Source: Bacilli bacterium (lineage in GTDB: Bacteria; Bacillota_I; Bacilli_A; RFN20; CAG-826). From it: DNA of 55,221 nt. This document shows, in pieces, positions 1-7,699 of this stretch. The notes under the pieces are model-generated. The model was not told the origin of the DNA. It saw nothing but the letters and a program-made list of their open reading frames with translations, and made no database searches. Numbering within the stretch: the first letter of the stretch is position 1; each line of letters begins with the position of its first letter. Location of the stretch: assembly GCA_017651565.1 (NCBI GenBank), contig JAGCCQ010000060.1:1-55221 (forward strand), read 5' to 3'. A program made the translations under genes and the position numbers.

Positions 1-900
1 GCTACTAGCGACATGATTTAAACGTTCTAATAATGTGTTATCAATCATTGTGTTGAAGAATTTCATTTCTTCAGGGCATGATGCTAAAACGTAATTAATG
101 CAGAATTTAACACACGCTTCTATGATTTCCATGTTTCCGTTTAAATCACAGAAAGCCATTTCAGGTTCAATCATCCAGAATTCACTTGCGTGTCTTACTG
201 TATTTGAGTGTTCTGCTCTAAATGCAGGACCAAATGTATAAACATTTCTAAATGCTAATGCGAACGGTTCGACGTGTAATTGACCAGTAACAGTTAAGTT
301 TACTTTTCTTCCATAGAATGAGAATGGATCTTTAGTATCGTGTGTTGTAACGTCGAAAACGTTACCTGCGCCTTCGCCATCGTTAGTTGTAATTAATGGT
401 GTGTGAACATAAACGAATCCTCTTTGGTTGAAGAATTCATGAATTGCCATTGAAAGAACACTTCTAACTCTATAAACAGCTTGGAATGTGTTTGCTCTTG
501 GTCTAACGTGAGCAATTTCTCTTAAGAATTCGAAGCTGTGTCTCTTCTTTTGAAGAGGGTAATCTTCTGCAACATCACCTTCGATTTCACATTCTTCAAC
601 GTGAATTTCAAAAGGTTGTTTCATTTCTGGTGTTAATTTAACTTTACCAATTACTTTAATAGCAGCGCCTGTGCCTGCTTTTGCTATAACATCATGGCTC
701 TTGCAATTATTATCATAGACTAATTGGATATTCTTAAAATATGTACCGTCATTGAATTCTAGGAATCCAATAGAACCGTTATCACGATTTGTCTTTACCC
801 AACCCTCTAATTCAACGACGTCTAATGCTGCTAATTCTTCTGCATCGCCAGCTGTGACTACGTCGTATAATTCGAAATCTGTAAATTTTTGTGTAGCCAT
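1..900 (-). CDS. asnS: Asparaginyl-tRNA synthetase, N-terminal 300 residues (cut by window edge)
   Basis: Class II aminoacyl-tRNA synthetase that charges tRNA-Asn in the cytoplasm. The reverse strand reads from ATG at 898-900 (MATQKFTDFELYDVV) without a stop to the window edge, giving exactly 300 codons; the C-terminal part with class II motif 3 lies outside. An N-terminal OB-type anticodon-binding domain (about residues 25-130, with VELEGWVKTNRDNGSIGF) is followed by the start of the catalytic domain, where HSFEFLREIAHVRPRANTFQ, FFNQRGFVYVHTPLITTNDG and FGPAFRAEHS are typical of AsnS. A GGAG ribosome site sits 10 bases before the ATG. AsnS is preferred to AspS from the RAEHSNT region and overall pattern. 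It follows tsaD on the same strand after 52 bases and seems to have its own -10 box. Confidence 0.93.
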   Translation of the reverse strand, partial: MATQKFTDFELYDVVTAGDAEELAALDVVELEGWVKTNRDNGSIGFLEFNDGTYFKNIQLVYDNNCKSHDVIAKAGTGAAIKVIGKVKLTPEMKQPFEIHVEECEIEGDVAEDYPLQKKRHSFEFLREIAHVRPRANTFQAVYRVRSVLSMAIHEFFNQRGFVYVHTPLITTNDGEGAGNVFDVTTHDTKDPFSFYGRKVNLTVTGQLHVEPFALAFRNVYTFGPAFRAEHSNTVRHASEFWMIEPEMAFCDLNGNMEIIEACVKFCINYVLASCPEEMKFFNTMIDNTLLERLNHVASS

Positions 901-923
901 AATTCTATCTCCTATGTTTTTCC

Positions 924-929
924 ATTATA
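924..929 (-). promoter_or_regulatory. -10 box of asnS
   Basis: On the minus strand TATAAT lies 23 bases before the asnS ATG, leaving room for a leader with a GGAG ribosome site. No convincing -35 hexamer is visible 16-18 bases upstream, where the sequence is AT-rich and lies close to the end of tsaD. Confidence 0.4.
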
Positions 930-952
930 CTCTTTTAGAAAGATAAGTCATT

Positions 953-1966
953 CTAAAATTCATTCCATTTATCAATTGCCCAGTTTGGATCGACTCCAAT
1001 GTCTAATGGGGCGAATACTTTTCTTTCATATAAATGCTCAGCAACTTTAGCAATCATTGCTGCGTTATCAGTTGTACACCAAATAGGTGGAATATTTATA
1101 TGAACACCTAACTTACTCATCTTCTCTTGAAGTTCGCTTCTTAAGTAAGAGTTAGCACTAACGCCACCTCCAACAATGACTGATTTTACGTTGTAGTCTT
1201 TAACTGCTTTACATGCTTTTTCAACTACCAATCCAACAGCAACATCTTGGAAACTTTTGCACATATCAGGAACGTTAACTTTTTCGCCTTTTTGTTCCAT
1301 ATTATGAACCATATTTATGACATTAGTTTTTAGTCCACTGTAGGATAAATCGTAAGTCTCTTCTCCTCTTAACGGAACCGTTAAATGATAAGTGTGTTTT
1401 CCTTCTTTAGAAAGCTTATCAATTGGGATTCCACCAGGATAAGGAAGGCCTAAAACACGAGCAACTTTATCGTAACATTCGCCGATAGCATCATCTCTAG
1501 TTTTACCTATAACTTCAAACTCCATATGGTCTTTCATAATTACAAGTTCACTGTTACCACCAGAAACAACAATTGCTAATAATGGGAACTGTAACTCTTC
1601 TATAAATTCATTAGCGTAAATATGACCACATAAATGGTGAACTGGTATTAAAGGTTTATTATAAAGAAAAGCGAGTGTTTTAGCGCATTGTAAGCCTACA
1701 TGGAGAGCACCAATTAAACCTGGTCCTCTAGTAACTGCAAATGCGTCAATTTCTTCTAATGTTACTCCTGCTTTTTCAAGAGATTCTTTTAAAACTACAC
1801 CTATGTTTTCTGCGTGTAATCTTGAAGCAATCTCAGGCATAACTCCACCATACTTTTGGTGAACTTCAATTTGAGTTGAAATAATGTTACTTAAAAGTTT
1901 GCCATCACGAATAATAGCAGCAGCTGTTTCATCACAACTAGATTCAATCGCTAAAATTGTAGCCAT
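953..1966 (-). CDS. tsaD: tRNA N6-adenosine threonylcarbamoyltransferase TsaD
   Basis: Catalytic subunit of t6A37 synthesis: it transfers the threonylcarbamoyl group from TC-AMP to A37 of ANN-decoding tRNAs, working with TsaB and TsaE. The 337 residues match the usual bacterial length. The Kae1/Gcp metal site is visible in VHHLCGHIYANE (about 109-120), with the ASKHA nucleotide signatures IESSCDETAAA at the N-terminus, VSGGNSELV near 135 and VGGGVSANSYLR near 265. GGAGGTG stands 7 bases before the ATG and overlaps the end of rimI, so the two are probably translated in series. The order tsaE-tsaB-rimI-tsaD is the one found in Bacillus. Confidence 0.97.
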   Translation of the reverse strand: MATILAIESSCDETAAAIIRDGKLLSNIISTQIEVHQKYGGVMPEIASRLHAENIGVVLKESLEKAGVTLEEIDAFAVTRGPGLIGALHVGLQCAKTLAFLYNKPLIPVHHLCGHIYANEFIEELQFPLLAIVVSGGNSELVIMKDHMEFEVIGKTRDDAIGECYDKVARVLGLPYPGGIPIDKLSKEGKHTYHLTVPLRGEETYDLSYSGLKTNVINMVHNMEQKGEKVNVPDMCKSFQDVAVGLVVEKACKAVKDYNVKSVIVGGGVSANSYLRSELQEKMSKLGVHINIPPIWCTTDNAAMIAKVAEHLYERKVFAPLDIGVDPNWAIDKWNEF

Positions 1967-1967
1967 A

Positions 1968-2441
1968 TTATTTCACCTCCAAAACGTAATAAAGTGCATC
2001 TTCGCCATCACTATAATAGTGAGGTTTTTCTACAACAAATTTGAACTCTTGCTTTTCATAGAAATGAATTGCATGAGTATTGCTTTTTCTTACTTCTAAA
2101 GTAAGAGTTTTGACTTTCTTTGCATAGCAATCATTATAAATCTCATCCATCAATGCCCTACCAAGTTGTCTACCATGTAAGTAAGGATGAATAGCGATTT
2201 TATTAATTGTTGCAGAATCAAATGTATGCCAGTAATCAGAGAATCCAACTACTTGAGGAACATCATCTTCTTTAAGAGATAAACAGATCACCCATAAATT
2301 ACTTACTGGATTTTCATTCATTTCATAGAGAACGTTTTCTTTTGTCCAACATTCGCTATGAAAGCATAATCTATCTACTTCAAGAATAGCTGGAATATCT
2401 TTTTCTTCTGCTTTTCTAATATCGATAAATAAGTTCGTCAT
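1968..2441 (-). CDS. rimI: Ribosomal-protein-alanine N-acetyltransferase RimI
   Basis: GNAT-family acetyltransferase; RimI acetylates the N-terminal alanine of ribosomal protein S18 in E. coli, while the Bacilli orthologue is usually assigned by its place beside tsaD/tsaB. Of 157 residues, the acetyl-CoA motif A is IAIHPYLHGRQLGRALMDEI (about 81-100), preceded by the strand WHTFDSATINKI and followed by LTLEVRKSNTHAIHFYEKQEF, the usual RimI C-terminal motif B. One base separates it from both tsaB and tsaD. The exact substrate cannot be read from sequence. Confidence 0.9.
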   Translation of the reverse strand: MTNLFIDIRKAEEKDIPAILEVDRLCFHSECWTKENVLYEMNENPVSNLWVICLSLKEDDVPQVVGFSDYWHTFDSATINKIAIHPYLHGRQLGRALMDEIYNDCYAKKVKTLTLEVRKSNTHAIHFYEKQEFKFVVEKPHYYSDGEDALYYVLEVK

Positions 2442-2442
2442 A

Positions 2443-3036
2443 CTAGCCTTTCATATATACTGGCTTTAAAGATAGAGCGTTATCAATCTTAGCAAAGCTA
2501 TTTCTTAATCTATACATGTTTTCTATAACGTTAACGTTATTAGAAACAATATCTAATCCTAATTGTTTTATATTGCCACAGACTGCGTAATCAGGATGTG
2601 CAGCAATATATTCTTTAACTTGATCACTAGTTCTAATTTGGTCACTTTCAATGACAAAGTCATTGTCATAAACAGCAAAGTAACTTCTTCCACTTCTTGC
2701 GTCCATTAAGCAAATAGATTTTTCATTCTCTTTTTGTAAGATTTGAAGAGAACTAATTGGATAAACTTCTGCATTTAACGCAACCGCAATTGTTTTAGCA
2801 ATTGTAAGTGCAATACGTACACCTGTATAACTTCCTGGACCAATCGCTACAAAAATTCTTTTTATATCTTTTTTATCAACTTCGCCTTCAATACATAACT
2901 TCTCTAATTCAGGAAGCATATATTCACTTTGTGCTTGCCAACATTTATATGTTGTAGATAAAAGTTTTGAGTTTTCATCTTTACAAACTCCTACTGCTAA
3001 GAAGTCACTAGATGAATCTAAAAATATATCTGCCAT
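2443..3036 (-). CDS. tsaB: t6A synthesis scaffold protein TsaB
   Basis: Inactive paralogue of TsaD that dimerises with it and is needed for t6A modification of tRNA. The 197 residues begin with the degenerate ASKHA motif ILDSSSD-type MADIFLDSSSDFLAVGVC and carry the diagnostic stretch IFVAIGPGSYTGVRIALTIA (about 61-80), then LMDARSGRSYFAVYD near 110. It lacks the TsaD HxxxH metal site, as expected. Its ATG lies one base from the tsaE stop, with no clear ribosome site, so translational coupling is likely. Confidence 0.94.
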   Translation of the reverse strand: MADIFLDSSSDFLAVGVCKDENSKLLSTTYKCWQAQSEYMLPELEKLCIEGEVDKKDIKRIFVAIGPGSYTGVRIALTIAKTIAVALNAEVYPISSLQILQKENEKSICLMDARSGRSYFAVYDNDFVIESDQIRTSDQVKEYIAAHPDYAVCGNIKQLGLDIVSNNVNVIENMYRLRNSFAKIDNALSLKPVYMKG

Positions 3037-3037
3037 A

Positions 3038-3484
3038 TTACTTAATCACACTCGAAAGATCTACGTCTTTACTATCAATAACAATTTTTCTTTTATCATC
3101 GCCCATATGTTGGATATTAATTTCAATTGCATTAGATGGAATCAATTCTTTAATGAATTGAGGCCATTCAATAACAGTAATTCCATTTTCATATCCAATA
3201 TATTCGTCTAATCCAATATCAGGATTAATATCAGCGAGACGATATGCATCAATATGTATTAAAGGTCTATCTCCTTTAAAATATACTTTCATAATGTTGA
3301 AAGTAGGAGATTGAACTACATCACTAATATTAAGCCCTTTTGCTAATCCTCTAACAAAAGTTGTCTTTCCTGCGCCTAAATCACCATCAAAACAGATGGT
3401 GCTACCATCTGGTAAAATATTGGCGATTTTCTCGCCCAATTCCATAGTAAAAGAAGAACTATTAGAAAATATTTCGTAAGTCAT
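3038..3484 (-). CDS. tsaE: t6A synthesis ATPase TsaE
   Basis: P-loop ATPase that energises the TsaB-TsaD complex between rounds of t6A synthesis. The 148 residues include Walker A GDLGAGKTTFVRGLAKG (about 34-50), the switch-like SPTFNIMKVYF near 59-69, HIDAYRL near 77-83, and EYIGYENGITVIEWPQ near 93-108, all hallmarks of the YjeE/TsaE family. It heads the tsaE-tsaB-rimI-tsaD block and starts two bases after the DUF402 gene ends. Confidence 0.96.
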   Translation of the reverse strand: MTYEIFSNSSSFTMELGEKIANILPDGSTICFDGDLGAGKTTFVRGLAKGLNISDVVQSPTFNIMKVYFKGDRPLIHIDAYRLADINPDIGLDEYIGYENGITVIEWPQFIKELIPSNAIEINIQHMGDDKRKIVIDSKDVDLSSVIK

Positions 3485-3486
3485 TT

Positions 3487-4023
3487 TTATACCTTCTTCG
3501 TTATCTTTTCTAAGAAAAGATTAAAATAGTCTTGCACTTTAGAGTCTACAAATGGGAACTCTCCAGCTTTCATTTTTGAGACAATTTCATTAGTTTGATA
3601 TCTAAGAATCTTATTTAATTCGTCGTTATAACCATATTGTTTTCTATGACGTTTATATTCCTTTTCATCAAGAACCTTGATGACTTTGTCAGGGAATAAT
3701 TTAGCATCTAAATCATAGTCAATATATTTAATCGTTTCTCCATCAATAATGGATGGTGAAGCGATATTACAATAGTAACAAATTCCCTCTTTTTTAATCA
3801 TGCAAATGGTGTTCCACCATTCTTTTTTAGAAAAGATAGTAACTGCAGGTTCTTTTGTAAACCAACATCTACCATTGTTTTCAACAACTTTTGCACGCTT
3901 TGTGGCCACTATTAAATAATCATCGTTATTTTCTAAGACCAAACCTCTGTCCCAGAAACGATGGATAGTTCCATTATGCTTATAGCATCTTATGTCTAAC
4001 CAACGTCCTTCAACTGTGTTCAT
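3487..4023 (-). CDS. DUF402 family protein, probable nucleoside di/triphosphatase
   Basis: The 178 residues resemble the DUF402 family, whose characterised Staphylococcus member hydrolyses nucleoside tri- and diphosphates with a divalent metal. Visible family marks are the WWNTICMI and YYCNIASP segments (about 70-92), followed by YIDYDLDAKLFPDKVIKVLDE, which supplies the acidic metal ligands, and a helical C-terminus with repeated basic residues. Cytoplasmic, with no signal or membrane segment. It lies between a membrane-protein gene and tsaE with gaps of 1 and 2 bases, so it is in the same transcript. Substrate is inferred from the family only. Confidence 0.75.
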   Translation of the reverse strand: MNTVEGRWLDIRCYKHNGTIHRFWDRGLVLENNDDYLIVATKRAKVVENNGRCWFTKEPAVTIFSKKEWWNTICMIKKEGICYYCNIASPSIIDGETIKYIDYDLDAKLFPDKVIKVLDEKEYKRHRKQYGYNDELNKILRYQTNEIVSKMKAGEFPFVDSKVQDYFNLFLEKITKKV

Positions 4024-4024
4024 A

Positions 4025-5002
4025 TTACTTTCCTAACAATTTAATGACATCGAAAACCCTATTAAGATCATCCACGAAACTCTTGAAAGCTGATGGATTA
4101 AATGGTTTATCAAAAGGTAATGCGATGACATCGTCATCGTAACTCATAAATACGAATGTATGACCTTCCCAAATTGAGAGAGCTAAGTTTAATAAATGCT
4201 TTTCAGCTTTAATTTTCTTAATACTGCCTAAGAACTTTTCGCCAATAACTGCTCTAAAATCACAGCCTTCATCACCATAAATAGTAAGGCCATCATCTGT
4301 ATAGAGCTTAGCTCTATTATCTAATGCGTTTGGAACATCAACTGGTTCTTCTCTTGCAATATTGATTACAATATTTCCACCGAATTTAATGTTATTTTCA
4401 GCTTCAAAATATTTACCTACGAAACAAGCAGATGTTGGTTGCTTTTTACCTTCGTCTCTTTTAAAGAGAGCTGCTTCAGCAAACTTGAAAGAAACATCAT
4501 CATATTTACCTTTAATAATGTTTCTAGAAGCTACTCTAACAATGTTAGTGTAAACACCATTACCAGCAACACCATCAATTTCAATTTTGCCTTCAGTTAC
4601 TTCAATATCACCGAAATTAGCGCTAGAGAATGTTTCTTTGGTAACTATTTCATTAACAAAACTAATATATTCTTTTGTCTTACCATCAAATCTTCTCTTA
4701 CTTAAGAAATAGAATGCAAGCATACCTGCTACGCCTGCACCTAAAAGACACCAACCAAGAATTGGCATCCAAGCTTGTGAACCAGTGATAAGATACATTC
4801 CACCAATTGAAACCGCCAAAATAACAAAAGTTAGAATATTGCTTATTTTTCTACTTGTTTGAAACGTCTTATATAAAGGCGCTCTTTTTTCTTCAATTAA
4901 AACATCAAATGATTTTTCACCATCTGAAACTACCTCTATAGGAGCTTCTTCAACAGCTTCTTCATTTGATGTTTCTAAAACTTCTTCTTCATTTAATAAC
5001 AT
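4025..5002 (-). CDS. Two-TM membrane protein with DUF3137-like soluble domain
   Basis: Function unknown. The 325 residues start with an acidic, disordered 30-residue segment rich in Glu, then a basic stretch (KRAPLYKTFQTSRK) and two hydrophobic segments near 55-75 (ILTFVILAVSIGGMYLI) and 80-99. The remaining ~220 residues form a soluble domain of alternating short strands that resembles DUF3137 proteins; that match is tentative. A small hairpin touches the ATG and includes part of its GAGG ribosome site. Neighbours are thiT upstream and the DUF402/tsaE genes downstream on the same strand. Confidence 0.5.
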   Translation of the reverse strand: MLLNEEEVLETSNEEAVEEAPIEVVSDGEKSFDVLIEEKRAPLYKTFQTSRKISNILTFVILAVSIGGMYLITGSQAWMPILGWCLLGAGVAGMLAFYFLSKRRFDGKTKEYISFVNEIVTKETFSSANFGDIEVTEGKIEIDGVAGNGVYTNIVRVASRNIIKGKYDDVSFKFAEAALFKRDEGKKQPTSACFVGKYFEAENNIKFGGNIVINIAREEPVDVPNALDNRAKLYTDDGLTIYGDEGCDFRAVIGEKFLGSIKKIKAEKHLLNLALSIWEGHTFVFMSYDDDVIALPFDKPFNPSAFKSFVDDLNRVFDVIKLLGK

Positions 5003-5017
5003 ACCGAAAACCTCGGT
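5003..5017 (-). promoter_or_regulatory. Hairpin at the start codon of the DUF3137-like gene
   Basis: On the minus strand ACCGA and TCGGT pair around a GGTTTT loop and end directly at the ATG. The ribosome site GAGG lies across the stem-loop junction. Another inverted repeat (AACATAAA/TTTATGTT, 5026-5047) lies just upstream, over the thiT stop codon. Whether either is functional is unknown. Confidence 0.3.
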
Positions 5018-5045
5018 AGTATTCTAACATAAAACTAAGTTTATG

Positions 5046-5732
5046 TTATAGAGATTTAGTATTATGTGCTCTAAATGCTTTTAAAATATTGATTAATAAA
5101 CCAAGGAATAATGCGCAAACTGCAATGAAACTTGGAAATATATATCCTGCGTTGTAGACAACAGAACCAATAAAATCGTAGCCATATATAATCATGCTAT
5201 CTAGAGTTCCGCAGAAAAATCTTATAATATATGCTGCCAACATACCTACTGTACTAAATGCATAACTATGCCAAGTTACATTGTAATTATCATCTGTAAT
5301 TAATGGTTTTAAAAGGCCAAGAACTGCTACCGAACCAAAACCAAGAAAATATTCTAAAGGATATGTTTGGAAACCATATCCATCAATAAGACATGTGATA
5401 AATCCGAAAGCAAAACCACCAGCCAAAAAGCCTTTAAACCAGCCGTGTCTTAAAGCAATGATGAACAAAGGAAGCATCGCGATATTAAGCGATCCGCCTG
5501 TGGCGCCAATCTGAATCTTTACAAATACATCAAAAACAATTGCAATACCAACAAAGATTGCGATTTCGCAAATGTCTTGAACAGAGAAAAAGAAAACATC
5601 TTTTTTAATTAATTTCTTACCATAGGAAAGTTCTTTTTCTTTTTCGTTTTCGTCTTCGTACTCGTTGCCGTCTAATTCGTCTTCATCGACTACTTCGACT
5701 TCTTCAACGTTTAATTTTTTAGTCTCATCCAT
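5046..5732 (-). CDS. thiT: Thiamine ECF transporter substrate-binding subunit ThiT
   Basis: Integral membrane S component that binds thiamine with high affinity and works with a shared ECF ATPase/EcfT module, absent from this window. The start at 5732 (MDETKKLN) is chosen because the longer frame would run through the riboswitch terminator; it gives 228 residues. An acidic 35-residue tail precedes about six hydrophobic segments. The block GGSLNIAMLPLFIIALRHGW and the later YGFQTYPLEYFLGFGSV match the ThiT pattern (GGxxxxxMLP, YPLxxxLxxxP-like). The TPP riboswitch and terminator directly upstream support thiamine as the ligand. The acidic tail is unusual for ThiT. Confidence 0.9.
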   Translation of the reverse strand: MDETKKLNVEEVEVVDEDELDGNEYEDENEKEKELSYGKKLIKKDVFFFSVQDICEIAIFVGIAIVFDVFVKIQIGATGGSLNIAMLPLFIIALRHGWFKGFLAGGFAFGFITCLIDGYGFQTYPLEYFLGFGSVAVLGLLKPLITDDNYNVTWHSYAFSTVGMLAAYIIRFFCGTLDSMIIYGYDFIGSVVYNAGYIFPSFIAVCALFLGLLINILKAFRAHNTKSL

Positions 5733-5763
5733 AAAAACAAACCTCGCTTTCCCGGCGAGGTTT
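5733..5763 (-). terminator. TPP riboswitch expression platform (terminator that also covers the thiT ribosome site)
   Basis: Minus-strand stem AAACCTCGC/GCGAGGTTT (9 bp) with loop CGGGAAA-type centre, followed by GTTTTT running into the ATG at 5732. The only candidate ribosome site of thiT, GAGG, is inside the 3' arm 9 bases before the ATG, so the same hairpin could stop transcription and hide the ribosome site. Confidence 0.85.
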
Positions 5764-5775
5764 TGCAATATAAAA

Positions 5776-5866
5776 AAGCAATCCTACGCCAGCATTATCT
5801 GGATCAGGTTCGGTCGGTTCCAAGAAGAACCCTCTCAGCCCACTTACAGGTGAGCTCCCGTCAATA
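5776..5866 (-). promoter_or_regulatory. TPP (THI-box) riboswitch
   Basis: The minus strand holds the conserved thi-box elements in order: GGGCTGAGAGG near 5830-5842, a variable stem (GGTTCTTCTTGGAACC), GAACCTGATCCAGATAATG and GCTGGCGTAGGA near 5783-5794. These form the P2/P3 pyrimidine-sensing and P4/P5 pyrophosphate-sensing arms of TPP aptamers. It leads into the thiT terminator. Confidence 0.95.
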
Positions 5867-5895
5867 TAATAGAACGTTAATCTTGTTTTGTCCAA
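5866..5895 (-). promoter_or_regulatory. Promoter of the thiT riboswitch transcript
   Basis: TTGGAC (minus strand, 5890-5895), 18-base spacer, TATTAT (5866-5871). It lies over the last codons of ung, so thiT can be transcribed separately from ung. The start point would fall just before the aptamer. Confidence 0.6.
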
Positions 5896-6554
5896 TTAAT
5901 TTCTTGAAGATAATTTTTTCTTAAATATTCGTTTGCTAATTTGAAATGATTATTACCAAACCAACCACCATGGTTAGCAGATAAAGGAGATGGGTGAGCG
6001 CACTCTAAAATTAAGTGGTCTGGATTGTGCAAGAACTTTTTTAATTTACGTGCGTATCCGCCCCAAAGAAGAAAAACCATTGGGCGGAATTGTTTATCAA
6101 GAGTCTCTAAAACTTCATGGAAGAATTCTTCATATTCTTCAATATTATGGCTGAGTGCTTGTTGCGCTCTAACAGATAGAATTGAGTTTAAAAGCAACAC
6201 TCCTTGCTTTGCTAAGTAGGTTAAATCACCATTACGAAAATCCATAGGAGTTTTGTACTCATCTTGAATCTCTTTAAAAATGTTAACAAGTGAAGGTGGA
6301 ACTCTGACTCCTTTTGGCACAGAAAAAGACAGTCCCATAGCCTGGCCTTCTTCGTGATAAGGGTCTTGTCCAATAATGACAACTCTAACCTTATCTAATG
6401 GAGTAAGTTCGAATGCTTTGAACATAGATTTTCTTGGAGGGTAGCAAGTATGCTTTTCATATTCTCCATCTAAAAACTTATGGAGTCTTAAAGAATAGTC
6501 TTTGTTTTGTTGTTCTACGAAAAATTCTTTCCAAGTTGTAGCAATTTTTTTCAT
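5877..6554 (-). CDS. ung: Uracil-DNA glycosylase
   Basis: Removes uracil from DNA as the first step of base excision repair. The 225 residues are the usual family-1 length. The water-activating loop is VVIIGQDPYHEEGQAMGLSF (about 58-77) with catalytic Asp; the uracil-recognition Phe, Asn (LLLNSILSVRA) and the minor-groove loop AHPSPLSANHGGWFGNNHF (about 186-204) with its catalytic His are all present. There is no Shine-Dalgarno sequence; a -10-like TATCAT ends 6 bases before the ATG, so the mRNA may be leaderless. It is divergent from the glycosyltransferase genes. Confidence 0.97.
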   Translation of the reverse strand: MKKIATTWKEFFVEQQNKDYSLRLHKFLDGEYEKHTCYPPRKSMFKAFELTPLDKVRVVIIGQDPYHEEGQAMGLSFSVPKGVRVPPSLVNIFKEIQDEYKTPMDFRNGDLTYLAKQGVLLLNSILSVRAQQALSHNIEEYEEFFHEVLETLDKQFRPMVFLLWGGYARKLKKFLHNPDHLILECAHPSPLSANHGGWFGNNHFKLANEYLRKNYLQEINWTKQD

Positions 6555-6560
6555 GCAAAA

Positions 6561-6604
6561 ATGATAACATTTTTCTATTCAATTCTAAAAGTGCCAATTA
6601 TAAT
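6561..6604. promoter_or_regulatory. Divergent promoters for ung and the first glycosyltransferase
   Basis: Minus strand: TATCAT at 6561-6566, 6 bases before the ung ATG. Plus strand: TATAAT at 6599-6604, 9 bases before the ATG at 6614. Neither gene has a ribosome site, and transcription starting about 7 bases after each -10 box would begin at or within a few bases of the start codon. The -35 regions are poor. Confidence 0.5.
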
Positions 6605-6613
6605 AAAAGACAT

Positions 6614-7699
6614 ATGAAGGTTTTAATAGTATTTAACCATCCTGCACCTTATAAGGTGAAATTATTTAATGAATTATCAAAAAAATTAGATTTATTTGTT
6701 ATTTTTGAAAGAAAATATGCTAAAGATAGACCAGCGAATTTTTATAGCGAAAAAAATTACGAATTCGACAACACAGTTTATGAAAAAGGCTATCTTTGTA
6801 GAGAAAATTCTTTCACATTTAAGCTCAAAAAATACATTAAACAGAATCATCAAAATTACGATTTAATTGTTATGAATGGTTATGCCACTATTTCAGAACA
6901 AATCGCAATTAATTACATGATTAAACATAAAATTCCATACATCCTTTATATCAACGGCGGAGTCATTAGAGAGAAAGAAAATAAGTTCATCAAAAAACTT
7001 AAGAAGCGTTATATCTCTAACGCAATCGGGTATCTTTCTCCTAACGAGAAATCTAGTTTATACCTAACTTATTACGGCGCTAGAAAATCCATTGTGCACT
7101 ATCCATACTGTACTTATTTTGAAAACGAAATCAAAAAAGGAAGAATGAGTGAAAAAGAAAGAGATGCTCTTAGAGAAAAATATGGCCTCCCAAAAGGCAA
7201 ACTATTCATTTCTGCATCTAACTTTATTAAACGTAAAAACAACTTTGAACTTTTCGATGCTTTCAAAGATAAAGATTGCTCATTAGTTCTTTATGGTGAT
7301 GGTCCATTAAAGAAAAAATATATCGACTATCTAGAAAAGAACAATATCAAGAATGTCTATTTAAAAGACTTTGTGTTCAGCAATGAATTAATGGACATTA
7401 TGTCATGCTGTGATGGTTTTATCACATTGTCTAGAGAAGATATCTATGGACACACAACTTTAGAAGCTTTTGCATCTGGCATCCCAGTAATCTCTTCTAA
7501 TAAAGTTGTTAGTTCCATTTCTGTAATTAAAGATTTTGAAAACGGCTTTGTCGTTAATAACAAGAAAGAAATTGATTACGCTATTGAACACATTGACTAC
7601 TCAGTAATGTCTAAAAACTGTATTGAAACAGCAAAGCAGTTCTCGATTGAAAAAGAAGCTGAAGTTATCGCTGAAGGTTTGAAAGGATTTCTTAAATGA
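6614..7699 (+). CDS. Family 4-type (GT-B) glycosyltransferase
   Basis: Transfers a sugar from an activated donor, probably in surface-polysaccharide or glycolipid synthesis. The 361 residues show a GT-B fold: an N-terminal domain starting MKVLIVFNHPAPYKVKLFNE and a C-terminal donor domain with ISASNFIKRKN, LVLYGDGPLKKKY, VYLKDFVFSNELMDIMSCCD and the E-x7-E-like ITLSREDIYGHTTLEAFASG (about 275-294), typical of family 4/group 1 enzymes. Cytoplasmic, possibly membrane-attached. The ATG overlaps the next gene's start by four bases (ATGA), and there is no ribosome site. Donor and acceptor cannot be deduced. Confidence 0.88.
   Translation: MKVLIVFNHPAPYKVKLFNELSKKLDLFVIFERKYAKDRPANFYSEKNYEFDNTVYEKGYLCRENSFTFKLKKYIKQNHQNYDLIVMNGYATISEQIAINYMIKHKIPYILYINGGVIREKENKFIKKLKKRYISNAIGYLSPNEKSSLYLTYYGARKSIVHYPYCTYFENEIKKGRMSEKERDALREKYGLPKGKLFISASNFIKRKNNFELFDAFKDKDCSLVLYGDGPLKKKYIDYLEKNNIKNVYLKDFVFSNELMDIMSCCDGFITLSREDIYGHTTLEAFASGIPVISSNKVVSSISVIKDFENGFVVNNKKEIDYAIEHIDYSVMSKNCIETAKQFSIEKEAEVIAEGLKGFLK

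Noticed and set aside
752-946. Plus-strand open frame opposite asnS
   Set aside because: It lies on the opposite strand of the strongly conserved asnS N-terminus and has no ribosome site or recognisable product.
5733-5768. Upstream start of thiT (12 extra residues)
   Set aside because: Those codons are the riboswitch terminator hairpin; the start at 5732 is more sensible.
7690-7699. Mycoplasma genetic code (TGA as Trp)
   Set aside because: TGA ends the first glycosyltransferase at the overlap with the next gene, and conserved Trp residues are TGG.
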